A DNA stretch of 64,000 bases from Brevundimonas sp. A19_0 (lineage in GTDB: Bacteria; Pseudomonadota; Alphaproteobacteria; Caulobacterales; Caulobacteraceae): assembly GCF_017744255.1 (NCBI RefSeq), contig NZ_JAGHQP010000009.1, forward strand, positions 1 through 64,000, read 5' to 3'. A model generated the notes under the pieces. The model made no database searches and was not told where the DNA came from. It worked only from the letters and a program-made list of their open reading frames with translations. A program made the position numbers and the translations under genes. The stretch's first letter is position 1; the number at the start of each line of letters is the position of its first letter. This document shows, piece by piece, positions 18,002 through 26,637 of this stretch.

Positions 18002-18766
18002 ATGGGAAAGAAAAAACAGGCCTACAAGGCCGAGCTGCGCACCCTCCAGATCGCGCTGGTCGAGAGCCAGGCCCGCCTGATCGCCGAGGGCCGCAAGGTG
18101 CTGATCCTGTTCGAGGGGCGCGACACCGCCGGCAAGGATGGCGCCATCAAGCGCGTGACCGAGCACATGGCCCCGCGCCAGACCCGGGTCGTGTCCCTGC
18201 CCAAGCCGAGCGACCGCGAGCAGACCCAGTGGTATTTCCAGCGCTATGTCGCCCATCTCCCGGCGGCGGGCGAGATCGTGGTCTTCAACCGCTCCTGGTA
18301 CAATCGGGCGGGGGTCGAGGTGGTGATGGGGTTCTCGACCGCAGAGGAACAGTCCGACTTCATCCGCGACGTGCCCGCCTTCGAGGCCATGCTGACCGAG
18401 GCCAATATCGTCCCGATCAAGATCTGGCTGGACATCACCAAGGACGAGCAGGCGCGGCGACTTGAGGCCAGGGTCGAGGACCCGCTCAAACACTTCAAGA
18501 CCTCGCCGCTGGACGCCGAGGCCCAGAAGCGCTGGCACGCCTATTCCGAGGCCCGCGACACCATGCTGCTGCGCAGCCATACGCCGCTCGCGCCGTGGCT
18601 GATCGTCGCCACCGACGACAAGAAGCAGGCTCGCCTGAACGTCATGCGCCATCTGGTGGAGCGCCTCGGCGTGCACGGCCTCAGCGTCACGACCCGCCCG
18701 GTCGACCCGGCGATCGCCTTCCCGTTTGAGCCCGAGGCCCTGAACGACGGGCGGATGGCGCGGTAG
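18002..18766 (+). CDS. ppk2: Polyphosphate kinase 2
   Basis: A 254-residue PPK2 that transfers phosphate between polyphosphate and nucleotides. The Walker A motif GRDTAGKDG is at residues 39-47, and the Walker B/lid region FNRSWYNRAGVE follows at 95-106. The C-terminal half carries the family's KTSPLDAEAQKRWHAYSEAR segment, which binds the polyphosphate. One PPK2 domain is present. Whether it favours ADP, AMP or GDP cannot be read from the motifs with confidence. It is divergent from rsmE with 69 bases between, which must hold its promoter. Confidence 0.93.
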   Translation: MGKKKQAYKAELRTLQIALVESQARLIAEGRKVLILFEGRDTAGKDGAIKRVTEHMAPRQTRVVSLPKPSDREQTQWYFQRYVAHLPAAGEIVVFNRSWYNRAGVEVVMGFSTAEEQSDFIRDVPAFEAMLTEANIVPIKIWLDITKDEQARRLEARVEDPLKHFKTSPLDAEAQKRWHAYSEARDTMLLRSHTPLAPWLIVATDDKKQARLNVMRHLVERLGVHGLSVTTRPVDPAIAFPFEPEALNDGRMAR

Positions 18767-18821
18767 GTCGGGGAGCGGCGAACCGTTCATGGGAGGACTC
18801 GGCCTGCCCCAAGCCAACGGA

Positions 18822-19031
18822 CTACCACCCCAGCTTTAGCTTCAACTCCATGACGACGTCGTGCCCTGCCCCTGCCATGACCCGTTCCGCCTCACCTGCG
18901 CTGATGTGATCTGTCCGGATGGTACCGAATAGATCCCCGGTGTCGTAGCGGAGAAGGAGCCGACGCCCGAGGATGCCCTTGCGTTGGAACACCTCATAGT
19001 TCCCATCCGAAAAAATCAGATTGTCAGGCAC
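18822..19031 (-). CDS. Small protein of unknown function, 69 residues
   Basis: A short gene that begins with GTG at 19031, overlapping the TAG stop of the acyl-CoA dehydrogenase by one base (TAGTG). That arrangement suggests re-initiation by the same ribosome. The product starts PDNLIFSDGNYEVFQRKG and ends ELKLKLGW, looks soluble, and has no motif I recognise. Its base composition is visibly poorer in GC than the neighbouring dehydrogenase, and its codons are less biased, which hints at a separate origin. It lies last in the transcript of the MerR/acyl-CoA dehydrogenase cluster. Confidence 0.55.
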   Translation of the reverse strand: MPDNLIFSDGNYEVFQRKGILGRRLLLRYDTGDLFGTIRTDHISAGEAERVMAGAGHDVVMELKLKLGW

Positions 19032-20194
19032 TAAAGCGTCCGGGCGATCAGCAGCTTCATGATCTCGTTCGTGCCGCCATAGATGCGCTGGACGCGGGCA
19101 TCCTTGTACAGCTGGGCGATCGGATATTCGTTCATATAGCCATAGCCGCCGTGCAGCTGGAGCATCTCGTCGATGGTCTCGCCCTGGATGTCGGTCACCC
19201 AGTATTTGGCCATGGAGGCGGTCGCCGCATCCAGCTTGCCTTGCAGGTGCAGGCCCATGCAGTGGTCGACGAACACCTTGGCCACCGTCAGCTTGGTCTT
19301 GACCTCGGCCAGTTTGAACTGGGTGTTCTGGAACTCGATGACGCGCTTGCCGAACGCCTTGCGTTCCTTGACGTAGGCGATGGTCTCGGAGAGGCCCCGC
19401 TCGGCAGCGGCCACGCCCTGGACGGCGATGTTCAGGCGTTCCTGCGGCAACTGCTGCATCAGCTGGACGAAGCCCTGGCCCTCGACGCCGCCGATGATGT
19501 TCTCGCCCGGCACCTTCACATCGTTGAAGAACAGCTCGGAGGTGTCATTGCCCTCCATGCCGATCTTGTGGAGGTTCCGCCCGCGCTCAAAGCCTTCGGC
19601 GCCGTCGGTCTCGACCACGATCAGGCTGGTGCCCTTGGCCCCTTCCGACGGATCGGTCTTGGCCACCACGATGATGAAGTTCGCCAGCTGGCCATTGGTG
19701 ATGAAGGTCTTGGACCCGTTCACCACATACTGGTTGCCCTGTTTGATGGCGGTCGTCTTGACGCCCTGCAGGTCGGAGCCTGCGCCCGGCTCGGTCATGG
19801 CGATGGCGCCGACCAGCTCGCCCGAGGCCAGCTTCGGCAGCCAGCGGGCCTTCTGCTCCTCGGTGCCATAGTGCCAGATGTAAGGGGCGACGATGGCGTT
19901 GTGCAGCGAGATGCCGAAGTGGTCCGCGCCCTTCCAGCCCAGCTGACGCATCAGCACGACCTCGTGGCGATAGTCGCCGCCCATGCCGCCGTCTTCCTCG
20001 GGCATCGACAGGCCCAGCAGGCCGGCCTCACCCGCCTGGGTCCACAGCTCGCGCGGGACCGAGGAGTTGGCGATCCACTCCTGCACCTTTTCCGGAGGCG
20101 CATGCTCGTCGATCCACTTGCCGACGGAATCGGAGAAGAGGGTGATCTCCTCGTCCTGCATGAAGTCGGGATCGGGGCTGTTGAGGATGTTCAT
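19031..20194 (-). CDS. Acyl-CoA dehydrogenase
   Basis: A 387-residue FAD enzyme that introduces the alpha-beta double bond into acyl-CoAs. The three-domain layout is clear: an N-terminal helical part, the signature AIAMTEPGAGSDLQGVKTTA in the beta domain, and the C-terminal signature ending MLQLHGGYGYMNEYPIAQLYKDARVQRIYGGTNEI. At the usual catalytic site (YEGT in medium-chain enzymes) it has YGGT, as in long-chain and isovaleryl-CoA dehydrogenases, where the base comes from another glutamate. The ATG at 20194 is favoured over longer frames and overlaps the CPCC gene stop by four bases. Likely substrates are long- or branched-chain acyl-CoAs. Confidence 0.93.
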   Translation of the reverse strand: MNILNSPDPDFMQDEEITLFSDSVGKWIDEHAPPEKVQEWIANSSVPRELWTQAGEAGLLGLSMPEEDGGMGGDYRHEVVLMRQLGWKGADHFGISLHNAIVAPYIWHYGTEEQKARWLPKLASGELVGAIAMTEPGAGSDLQGVKTTAIKQGNQYVVNGSKTFITNGQLANFIIVVAKTDPSEGAKGTSLIVVETDGAEGFERGRNLHKIGMEGNDTSELFFNDVKVPGENIIGGVEGQGFVQLMQQLPQERLNIAVQGVAAAERGLSETIAYVKERKAFGKRVIEFQNTQFKLAEVKTKLTVAKVFVDHCMGLHLQGKLDAATASMAKYWVTDIQGETIDEMLQLHGGYGYMNEYPIAQLYKDARVQRIYGGTNEIMKLLIARTL

Positions 20195-20442
20195 TCCGGG
20201 TCTCCAGAGAAGGTCAGGGTCAGCTGCTGGCGCGGATTCCAGTCGGGCGGAGGGGGCAGGGAACGAGACCACCAGTGCATTCCGGCCGCGATCCATCGAC
20301 GACGCAGATCGGCATGGGATGCGCCATTCCCAGCGTCATCGTAACCGAACTGAACGCCGCAACACGGGCAAATTGCCTGATAGCGTTCTTCCGAACTCAA
20401 ACCGTCGGCATAGCCACAAACGGGGCATCTGCCTTCAACCAA
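20191..20442 (-). CDS. CPCC-type cysteine-rich small protein
   Basis: An 83-residue protein with two cysteine pairs near its N-terminus: CPVCGY at residues 6-11 and CPCCGVQFGYDD at 25-36. It is followed by LRRRWIAAGMHWWS and a proline-rich PPPPDWNPRQQL. This pattern is that of a widespread family of small zinc-ribbon-like proteins (the Cys_rich_CPCC type) with no established function. The start is a TTG at 20442, one base beyond the stop of the upstream dehydrogenase, and the end overlaps the next dehydrogenase by ATGA. So it is threaded between two acyl-CoA dehydrogenase genes. GC content looks lower than in either neighbour. Confidence 0.7.
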   Translation of the reverse strand: MVEGRCPVCGYADGLSSEERYQAICPCCGVQFGYDDAGNGASHADLRRRWIAAGMHWWSRSLPPPPDWNPRQQLTLTFSGDPE

Positions 20443-20443
20443 G

Positions 20444-22228
20444 TCAGAACGCCTCTGCCGGCATCTGCATCAGGACCTCGGCGCCGGTCTTCAGCTTGGC
20501 CAGGTGCGAACCGGCGTCGGGCAGGATGCGCTCGACGAAATAGCGGCCGGTCTGCAGCTTGGTGGCGTAGAAGGGATCGTCCGATCCGCCGTCGATGGCC
20601 TTATGCGCGGCGATCGCCATCTGGGCCCAGACATAGGCCATGGCGGTCAGACCGAAGATGTGCAGATAGTCGGTCGAGGCGGCACCCGCGTTGTCCGGAT
20701 TTTGCATGCCGTTCTGCATCAGCCACATGGTGGCCTCCTGCAGCTTCTTCTTGGCGTCGGCCAGTCCGTCGATGAAGGGTTTGACGGCCTCGTTGCCGGC
20801 ATTGTCCGACACGAAGGCGTCGATCTCGCCGAACCAGGTCATGACCGCCCGGCCGCCGTTGGCCGGCAGCTTGCGGCCCACGAGGTCGAGGGCCTGCACG
20901 CCGTTGGTGCCCTCGTAGATCATGGTGATGCGCGCATCGCGCAGATACTGGCTGGCGGGGAAGTGTTCGGTGTAGCCCGAGCCGCCGTGCACCTGCATGG
21001 CCAGCGAGGCCACGTGGAAGCCGCGGTCGGTCAGGAAAGCCTTCACCACCGGGGTGATCAGGCCCATGTAGTCGCGGGCCTTCTGCGCGGTCGCCTCATC
21101 GTCCGACCGCTGCAGGTCGGCCTGCAGCGCGGTCCACAGGATGAAGGCCTGGCCGCCTTCGACATAGGCCTTGGCTTCCAGCAGCATGCGCCGCACGTCG
21201 GGGTGGACGATGATCGGATCGGCCGGACCGTCGGCATTCTTCGGCCCGGTCAGCGAACGGCCCTGCAGGCGGTCCCTGGCGAATTCGACGGCGGCCTGAT
21301 AGGCGGCGGTTCCGATCGAGTGACCCTGCAGGCCGGTGCCCAGACGCGCCTCGTTCATCATGACGAACATGGCCGCCATGCCCTTGTTCTCGGTGCCGAC
21401 CAGCCAGCCCTTCGCGTTCTCGTACGACATCACGCAGGTGGCGTTGCCGTGGATGCCCATCTTGTGCTCGAGGCCGGCGCACTGGACGCCCTCATTGCGG
21501 TCGCCGACCGAGCCGTCCTCATTGACGAAGAATTTCGGCACGACGAACAGGCTGATGCCCTTGATGCCCGCCGGCGCGCCCTCGATGCGGGCCAGCACCA
21601 GGTGGATGATGTTGTCGGTGAAGTCGTGCTCGCCCGACGAGATCCAGATCTTCTGGCCGGTGATGTTGTAGCTGCCGTCCCCGTTCGGCACCGCCTTGGT
21701 GCGGATCAGGCCCAGGTCCGTGCCGCACTGCGGCTCGGTCAGGTTCATGGTGCCGCCCCATTCGCCGGTCGCCAGTTTGGGCAGATAGGTGGCCTTCTGC
21801 GCGTCCGAGCCGTTGGCGTGCAGCGCCTCGTAGCAGCCGTGGGTCAGGCCCGGATACATCGAGAACGCCGGAGAGGCCGCTGCCGTGAACTGGCCGAACG
21901 CCATGCCCACGATGGCCGGCATGCCCTGACCGCCGAATTCGGGGTCGGACGACAGGCCGGGCCAGCCGGCCTCGACCATCTGCTGATAGGCTTCCTTCCA
22001 GCCCGTCGGGCCGGTGACCTTGCCGTTATCCCACGTGCAGCCTTCCTGATCGCCGACCTTGTTCAGCGGGGCGATGACCTCCTCGGCGAATTTGGCGCCT
22101 TCCTCGAGGATCTGCTGGACGAGATCGGAACTGACCTCGGCAAATCCCGTCTGGTTGGAATAGCGGTCGATCTCGAGCACTTCGTTCAGCACAAAGGTCA
22201 GGTCGCGGACAGGCGCCTTGTAGGCCAT
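20444..22228 (-). CDS. Long acyl-CoA dehydrogenase (AcdH/DmdC-like, ~600 residues)
   Basis: A 594-residue member of the larger acyl-CoA dehydrogenase class with extra N- and C-terminal parts. It includes a short N-terminal segment (YKAPVRDLTFVLNEVLE) typical of this class, TMNLTEPQCGTDLGLIRTKA in the beta domain and QVHGGSGYTEHFPASQYLRDARITMIYEGTNGVQALDLVGRKL near residue 420. Here the catalytic Glu is present in IYEGTN. Relatives act on long-chain acyl-CoAs or on 3-methylmercaptopropionyl-CoA (DmdC), and sequence does not decide between them. It starts three bases after the MerR gene on the same strand. Confidence 0.92.
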   Translation of the reverse strand: MAYKAPVRDLTFVLNEVLEIDRYSNQTGFAEVSSDLVQQILEEGAKFAEEVIAPLNKVGDQEGCTWDNGKVTGPTGWKEAYQQMVEAGWPGLSSDPEFGGQGMPAIVGMAFGQFTAAASPAFSMYPGLTHGCYEALHANGSDAQKATYLPKLATGEWGGTMNLTEPQCGTDLGLIRTKAVPNGDGSYNITGQKIWISSGEHDFTDNIIHLVLARIEGAPAGIKGISLFVVPKFFVNEDGSVGDRNEGVQCAGLEHKMGIHGNATCVMSYENAKGWLVGTENKGMAAMFVMMNEARLGTGLQGHSIGTAAYQAAVEFARDRLQGRSLTGPKNADGPADPIIVHPDVRRMLLEAKAYVEGGQAFILWTALQADLQRSDDEATAQKARDYMGLITPVVKAFLTDRGFHVASLAMQVHGGSGYTEHFPASQYLRDARITMIYEGTNGVQALDLVGRKLPANGGRAVMTWFGEIDAFVSDNAGNEAVKPFIDGLADAKKKLQEATMWLMQNGMQNPDNAGAASTDYLHIFGLTAMAYVWAQMAIAAHKAIDGGSDDPFYATKLQTGRYFVERILPDAGSHLAKLKTGAEVLMQMPAEAF

Positions 22229-22231
22229 GGG

Positions 22232-22753
22232 TCAGACTCTCGGCTTCTGGGAATGGGCAAGGGGGGTGTGAAGACTGTGCGCGGGCGGCACAGCTCCGTG
22301 GTCGGGGTTGAGGCGGGCTTTGAGCAGGCTGGCGTATTCCTCGGCGCCGGGCAACAGGTCGGGCCGATACTGGCCCAGGCGCTGCTCCATGACGCGGCAG
22401 GCTTCCTCGGCCGTGGCGATGGCCTCGTCGAGGTCCAGACGCTGCTGCTTCAGGGCCTCGATCTGGGCGCGATGACGGCGCAGGGCGACCGCCATCTGGT
22501 GCACGTTGTGGTCGTTGTGGTCATACAGATCCAGCATCTCCTGAATCTCCTGCAGCGAGAAGCCGATGCGGCGCCCCCGCAGGATCAGCTTCAGCCGCGC
22601 CCGGTCGCGCGCGGAATAGACGCGGGTCTGGCCCTTGCGCGCCGGCGTGAGCAGGCCCTTGTCCTCATAGAAGCGCAGGGCCCGCGCGGTCGCGCCGAAT
22701 TCTCGGCACAGCTGGCGGATGGAATAGGTGCGATGATCGTCGGCACTGGCCAT
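22232..22753 (-). CDS. MerR family transcriptional regulator
   Basis: A 173-residue regulator with the MerR winged helix at residues ~8-75 (TYSIRQLCREFGATARALRFYEDKGLL, then GRRIGFSLQEIQEMLDLYD). A long dimerising coiled coil follows. No cysteine cluster for metals is present, so an organic or acyl-CoA signal is more likely. It is the first gene of a transcript with two acyl-CoA dehydrogenases. MerR regulators in this setting (LiuR-like) control fatty-acid or branched-chain amino acid breakdown in proteobacteria, which makes autoregulation of this operon likely. Confidence 0.9.
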   Translation of the reverse strand: MASADDHRTYSIRQLCREFGATARALRFYEDKGLLTPARKGQTRVYSARDRARLKLILRGRRIGFSLQEIQEMLDLYDHNDHNVHQMAVALRRHRAQIEALKQQRLDLDEAIATAEEACRVMEQRLGQYRPDLLPGAEEYASLLKARLNPDHGAVPPAHSLHTPLAHSQKPRV

Positions 22754-22796
22754 GCCTGCGTCATAACTTGACGCGCACGTAAAGGGAAGCTTTTTG

Positions 22797-22958
22797 ATGA
22801 CGCGACGTCACGTCAATGACCGGGGCACGGCAAAGGCAGACCTTCCGGAGAAGGTCTGCCCGGCCTGTGGCCGTCCGTTCAGCTGGCGCCGCAAATGGGC
22901 GCGCGACTGGGATCAGGTGAAATTCTGCTCGGACCGTTGCCGGGCGAAGGGCGCCTGA
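22797..22958 (+). CDS. DUF2256 zinc-ribbon protein, 53 residues
   Basis: A tiny protein starting [19 protein letters not shown], followed by [14 protein letters not shown] and ending [12 protein letters not shown]. The two cysteine pairs and the FxWRxKW segment are the DUF2256 signature, and the protein is probably a zinc-binding basic protein. DUF2256 genes are often found next to cryptochrome or photolyase-type genes, but none is here. Its last 46 bases overlap the end of the DoxX-like gene on the opposite strand. It is divergent from the MerR gene, with 43 bases between. Confidence 0.82.
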   Translation: MTRRHVNDRGTAKADLPEKVCPACGRPFSWRRKWARDWDQVKFCSDRCRAKGA

Positions 22959-23386
22959 CGGAGCGGGCAGGCCTCGCGCATCCGGAACCACAGCAGCGGC
23001 GCGGTCGCCAGGATCAGGGCCAGATTGACGACCGTATGGCCGACATCGCCCATCACGATGTGCACGCTCATCATGACCGTCTGGAGGACGAGCAGGCCCG
23101 CCGCCGCGACGACCAGCAGGGGACGCCCGATCTTCCAGCTGATCAGCGGCGTCAGCACCATGAGCGCCAGAACGACCTCGGCCAGACCCACGCCCCGCAC
23201 GAGGTCGACCGGCACATACTGCGGCCAGCCCATCAGCGCCGTCAGGGTGGTAAGCGGTTCGGTCAGCTTGGCGTAACCGGCCGCGATGAAGAACATCGCG
23301 ACCCAGCCCTGCAGGGTCCACAGGGTCAGGTTCAGATAGCTGGCGTTCAGGCGCGCCTGCGCCGTGGGATAGGTCCGAGAGTGCAT
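22913..23386 (-). CDS. DoxX-like membrane protein
   Basis: A 157-residue protein with four hydrophobic segments, resembling the DoxX family. The N-terminal segment [17 protein letters not shown] and the loop [22 protein letters not shown] are the family's most typical parts. DoxX-like proteins are inner-membrane proteins, some linked to thiol or quinone redox, but most are uncharacterised. The start is placed at the ATG at 23386 ([10 protein letters not shown]); the open frame continues upstream through low-complexity basic sequence. Confidence 0.75.
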   Translation of the reverse strand: MHSRTYPTAQARLNASYLNLTLWTLQGWVAMFFIAAGYAKLTEPLTTLTALMGWPQYVPVDLVRGVGLAEVVLALMVLTPLISWKIGRPLLVVAAAGLLVLQTVMMSVHIVMGDVGHTVVNLALILATAPLLWFRMREACPLRQAPFARQRSEQNFT

Positions 23387-23511
23387 TGTCTTTGGCCCGG
23401 GGAGGGGCTTCGCTTTATTGGTAACAGTGTCGATGTCGGAACGGCGAGCCTGTCCCGCAAGGGTGCGAAGCGTGAGCGTAACCATCCGTGATCGCCTTCT
23501 GCGCCGGGTCC

Positions 23512-23530
23512 ACGGCCAAAGCGTGGCCGT
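23512..23530. other. Inverted repeat in the gap between SelO and DoxX-like genes
   Basis: A perfect 7-base stem (ACGGCCA / TGGCCGT) with a five-base loop. It lies about 40 bases past the stop of selO (minus strand) and upstream of the DoxX-like gene on the same strand. There is no T-run, so it is only a weak candidate for a selO terminator. I see nothing else in the rest of 23387-23570. Confidence 0.3.
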
Positions 23531-23570
23531 ATCCATACGGATGTGTAATCCCGACGGGCTTTCCGGGCGG

Positions 23571-24977
23571 TTAACCCTGCCGGGCCGCGCGGGCCGCCCT
23601 CAGCCTGTCGATCTTGGCGTGGAACGGCGACCAGTCGTCGCCCTGGTCTATCGCGGCCCAGAGGGCCTCGACCTCATCGATCAGCATTTCCTCGGGCTCG
23701 GCTGCCGCAAAGACGGGATGGGCCAGGCGCTCGGGTCGGTCCGGTTCGTGTTCGAACAGGGCAAAGCGGAAGGCGTCGAAGGCCTCACCCTGATACAGGC
23801 GCGCCCGCGGTCCCCGCAGCGCCCGTTCGGACGAGGAGAAGCCACAGAACCAGTCGTGGAACAGCGGCTCCCACCGCAGGGCCTCGCCCCCATCCCGCAG
23901 CAGGGCAAGAGTGGTATCGACCAGCCGCTGGTCGGCCGCCTCGCCCAGGGACTTCACCCCCAGCCGTTCGAGGAAGGCGAGGCGCAGCTCGGCGATGTAG
24001 CGGGGCCCGAAGGTGTTGAGCGCGGCGGTCAGGGGCTCAACCTCCGCAATCGGCTTCAGCGCGCCACCCAGCTGGGTCAGGGCCCAGAACACCGCCTCGG
24101 GCTGTCGGGCAAAGGCATAGAGGCCGAACTGGTCGAAATAGGCGGCGGTGAAGCCGGGCTCATAATGAGGCAGGAACCGCCATGGGCCATAGTCGAAACT
24201 CTCGCCCGTGACATTCAGATTGTCGGTGTTCAGCACACCATGGACGAAGCCCGCCGCCACCCAGCGGGCCGTCAGACGGGCCGAGGCCGCGACCACAGCC
24301 TCCATCAGGGCCGGCACATCTCCCTCGGCGACGGTCGGGTGATAGTTCGCCCGCGCGTGCTCGACCAGGGCCGCCGTCAGATCGGGGCGCTCCAGATAGG
24401 CTGTGCGCTGGAAGGTGCCGAAGCGAATGTGGCTGTGCGACAGCCGGACCAGCACAGCGGCCCGCGTCGGCGAGGGCTCGTCGCCGCGTTCCAGCGCCTC
24501 CTCCGTTTCGATCAGCGACAGGGCGCGGCTGGTCGGCACACCCAGGGAGTCCAGCATTTCGGCGGCCAGCACCTCACGCATTCCGCCCTTCAGCGTCAGT
24601 CGCCCGTCGGCGCCGCGCGACCATGGGGTCTGGCCCGAGCCCTTGGTGCCCAGATCCATCAGCCGCCCCCGAGCATCCAGAAGCTGGGCCGCCAGAAAGC
24701 CCCGTCCGTCGCCCAGATCGGGGTTGTAGGTGCGGAACTGGTGGCCGTGGTAGCGCATGGCCATCGGGCCCGGCTGTCCCGGCAGGGGCTCGAACCGTCC
24801 GAAATGCGCCCGCCATTCGGCTTCACTCAGACCCGCCAGACCGACAGTCGCGGCCGCCGCATCATTGCGGAAACGCACGGCCTTCAACGGCAGGTCGGCG
24901 GCGCGCACGGGATCGAAGAATTCGTCGCCCAGGGCATGGAAACGGGGAGCGGGCTGGTACGCAGGATCGACGGGCAT
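23571..24977 (-). CDS. selO: Protein adenylyltransferase SelO (YdiU/UPF0061 family)
   Basis: A 468-residue pseudokinase-fold enzyme that transfers AMP to protein Ser, Thr or Tyr residues, with a role in redox homeostasis. Family landmarks are YHGHQFRTYNPDLGDGRGFL, the LDLGTKGSGQTPWSRGADGRLTLKGGMREVL nucleotide region, and the catalytic HGVLNTDNLNVTGESFDYGPW with the metal-binding Asn/Asp pair. There is no selenocysteine and no C-terminal Cys, as usual in alphaproteobacteria. I use the ATG at 24977 because it fits the family's N-terminus. An in-frame ATG at 25064 adds 29 residues and has a better ribosome site (GGGGGAG), so it may be the true start. Confidence 0.93.
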   Translation of the reverse strand: MPVDPAYQPAPRFHALGDEFFDPVRAADLPLKAVRFRNDAAAATVGLAGLSEAEWRAHFGRFEPLPGQPGPMAMRYHGHQFRTYNPDLGDGRGFLAAQLLDARGRLMDLGTKGSGQTPWSRGADGRLTLKGGMREVLAAEMLDSLGVPTSRALSLIETEEALERGDEPSPTRAAVLVRLSHSHIRFGTFQRTAYLERPDLTAALVEHARANYHPTVAEGDVPALMEAVVAASARLTARWVAAGFVHGVLNTDNLNVTGESFDYGPWRFLPHYEPGFTAAYFDQFGLYAFARQPEAVFWALTQLGGALKPIAEVEPLTAALNTFGPRYIAELRLAFLERLGVKSLGEAADQRLVDTTLALLRDGGEALRWEPLFHDWFCGFSSSERALRGPRARLYQGEAFDAFRFALFEHEPDRPERLAHPVFAAAEPEEMLIDEVEALWAAIDQGDDWSPFHAKIDRLRAARAARQG

Positions 24978-25193
24978 GCCCCGCAGATGCGCCGGCCCCT
25001 GCCCGCAAACAAGCCCAAATGGCTTGAACGCGGCTCTCGGGACCTTATAGGTAGGGCCACGCATCAGGCTCCCCCCGGTCGCGGCCGAAGGAGTCTGGCC
25101 GGCGTCTGACCCTCGCGGTCAGGTGAATCCGGTCCGGCAACCGTCGACAACCGGTCGCCACGCAAAGATCTGTAGCTAGAAGCGGAGAGCCTG

Positions 25194-26414
25194 ATGGCGC
25201 GTAAGAACACGCTCGACTTCCTGAGAACCGAGACCGCGTCGGGGGCCGTGCTCGGCATCGCGGCGCTGGCGGCCCTGATCGTGGCCAATTCCTGGTGGTC
25301 GGCGGACTATTTCGCCTGGCTCAAGAGCTATCACGTCGTCCAGATCGGCCCGATCCGGCTGGAAGAGCAGATTTCGACCTGGATCAAGGAAGGCCTGATG
25401 GCGGTCTTCTTTCTCGTCGTCGGGCTCGAGATCAAATACGAGATCCTGCGCGGTGAACTCAGCGATCCCAAGAAACTGGCGACGCCTATCATTGCGGCGC
25501 TGGGCGGCATGGTCGGCCCGGCCCTCGTCTATATGGCGGTCGTGGGTGTGCTGGGCGCCCCCACGGGCGGATGGCCCATCCCGCTGGCCACGGACATTGC
25601 CTTTGCGCTCGCGGTCTTCGCCATGGTGGCGCGGGGCCTGCCGCCGTCGCTCCGCATCTTCCTGCTGACTCTGGCCATCGTGGACGACCTGGGCGCCATC
25701 GCCCTGATCGCCATCCTGTTCAGCCGCGAGATGGTGGTGACCCCGCTGCTGTGGGCCGCCGGCCTGCTGGCGATCGGCGCCGTCTGGGCACAGCGAATGA
25801 AGATTCCGGCGCCCTTCTGGGTCTTCGGTTTCCTCGCGGTCTGGTATCTGACGGTCGAGTCCGGCCTGTCGACCTCGCTGACGGCCGTGGCCTTTGCCAT
25901 GATCGTGCCGGTTCGCCCGCGCCGCGAGGACAACCAGAGCCCGCTCAAGGAGGCCATGCATGACCTCCACCCCTATGTGGCCTTCCTCGTCCTGCCGCTG
26001 TTTGCCTTCGCCAAGGCCGGCGTCTCCTTCCAGGGCCTGTCGCTGGAGCAGGCGTTCGCGCCCCTCGTCGTCGGCATCGCGCTGGGCCTGTTCTTCGGCA
26101 AGCAGATCGGGGTGTTCGGGGCCGCACGCCTGGCCTCCTGGCTGAAGATCGGCGCCAAACCCACGCGGTCGACCTGGCTGGAGGTCTATGGCGTCGCCCT
26201 GCTCTGCGGGCTGGGCTTCACCATGAGCCTGTTCATCGGGATTCTGGCCTTCCCCGGGGATATCGACTCCGTCGCCCAGACCGAGGTGAAGCTGGGCGTG
26301 CTGGGCGGCTCCATCCTGTCGGCCATCGCGGGCTGCCTGGTGCTCAACGCGGCGGCGCGTATCCGGAAACGCAAGGAATTGGCCGAAGCCGCCCCGGATA
26401 CTGTCAAACATTAG
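25194..26414 (+). CDS. nhaA: Na+/H+ antiporter NhaA
   Basis: A 406-residue inner-membrane antiporter with about twelve transmembrane segments that expels sodium in exchange for protons. The ion-binding aspartates are Asp164-Asp165 in AIVDDLGAI, and a further Asp134 lies in LATDIAFALAVFAM. The VVGLEIKYEI loop is also typical. The start is supported by GGAGAG about seven bases upstream. It is divergent from selO. Confidence 0.95.
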   Translation: MARKNTLDFLRTETASGAVLGIAALAALIVANSWWSADYFAWLKSYHVVQIGPIRLEEQISTWIKEGLMAVFFLVVGLEIKYEILRGELSDPKKLATPIIAALGGMVGPALVYMAVVGVLGAPTGGWPIPLATDIAFALAVFAMVARGLPPSLRIFLLTLAIVDDLGAIALIAILFSREMVVTPLLWAAGLLAIGAVWAQRMKIPAPFWVFGFLAVWYLTVESGLSTSLTAVAFAMIVPVRPRREDNQSPLKEAMHDLHPYVAFLVLPLFAFAKAGVSFQGLSLEQAFAPLVVGIALGLFFGKQIGVFGAARLASWLKIGAKPTRSTWLEVYGVALLCGLGFTMSLFIGILAFPGDIDSVAQTEVKLGVLGGSILSAIAGCLVLNAAARIRKRKELAEAAPDTVKH

Positions 26415-26492
26415 ATGAATATTGACGTAGGGTCACCGGTTTCTGTCGCTTTTGCGTCACAGTCAGGTCCACCACACGGCCAAAACCCGGCG

Positions 26493-26516
26493 GCGACAGG
26501 GCGTTTGCCTTGTCGC
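26493..26516. other. Inverted repeat between nhaA and the TonB receptor
   Basis: A 9-base stem including one G-T pair (GCGACAGGG / CCTTGTCGC) with a six-base loop, about 80 bases after the nhaA stop. It has no T-run. It could end nhaA transcripts or shape the leader of the TonB receptor mRNA, and sequence does not decide. The remainder of 26415-26637 shows no coding sequence. Confidence 0.35.
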
Positions 26517-26637
26517 TGACCCCGGCTTGGATTACCCCAAGGGTCGGAGGATCCTCGCCCCGGAGAAGGGCAGGTCCACGGGATCAGGAAACGGCTCGGC
26601 GGCCTAAGCCCCGTCGGGCATCAAGCCGGGAGCCAGC

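Noticed and set aside
20191..20442. CPCC protein as an immunity protein of a toxin system
   Set aside because: No toxin, secretion or effector gene lies nearby, so there is no basis for the idea.
20504..22771. 755-codon plus-strand open frame opposite the long acyl-CoA dehydrogenase
   Set aside because: Same reasoning: shadow of a conserved gene with no recognisable motif.
26430..26460. TTGACG with weak -10 as promoter of the TonB receptor
   Set aside because: The -10 region does not resemble a known box, so I leave the receptor promoter unassigned.
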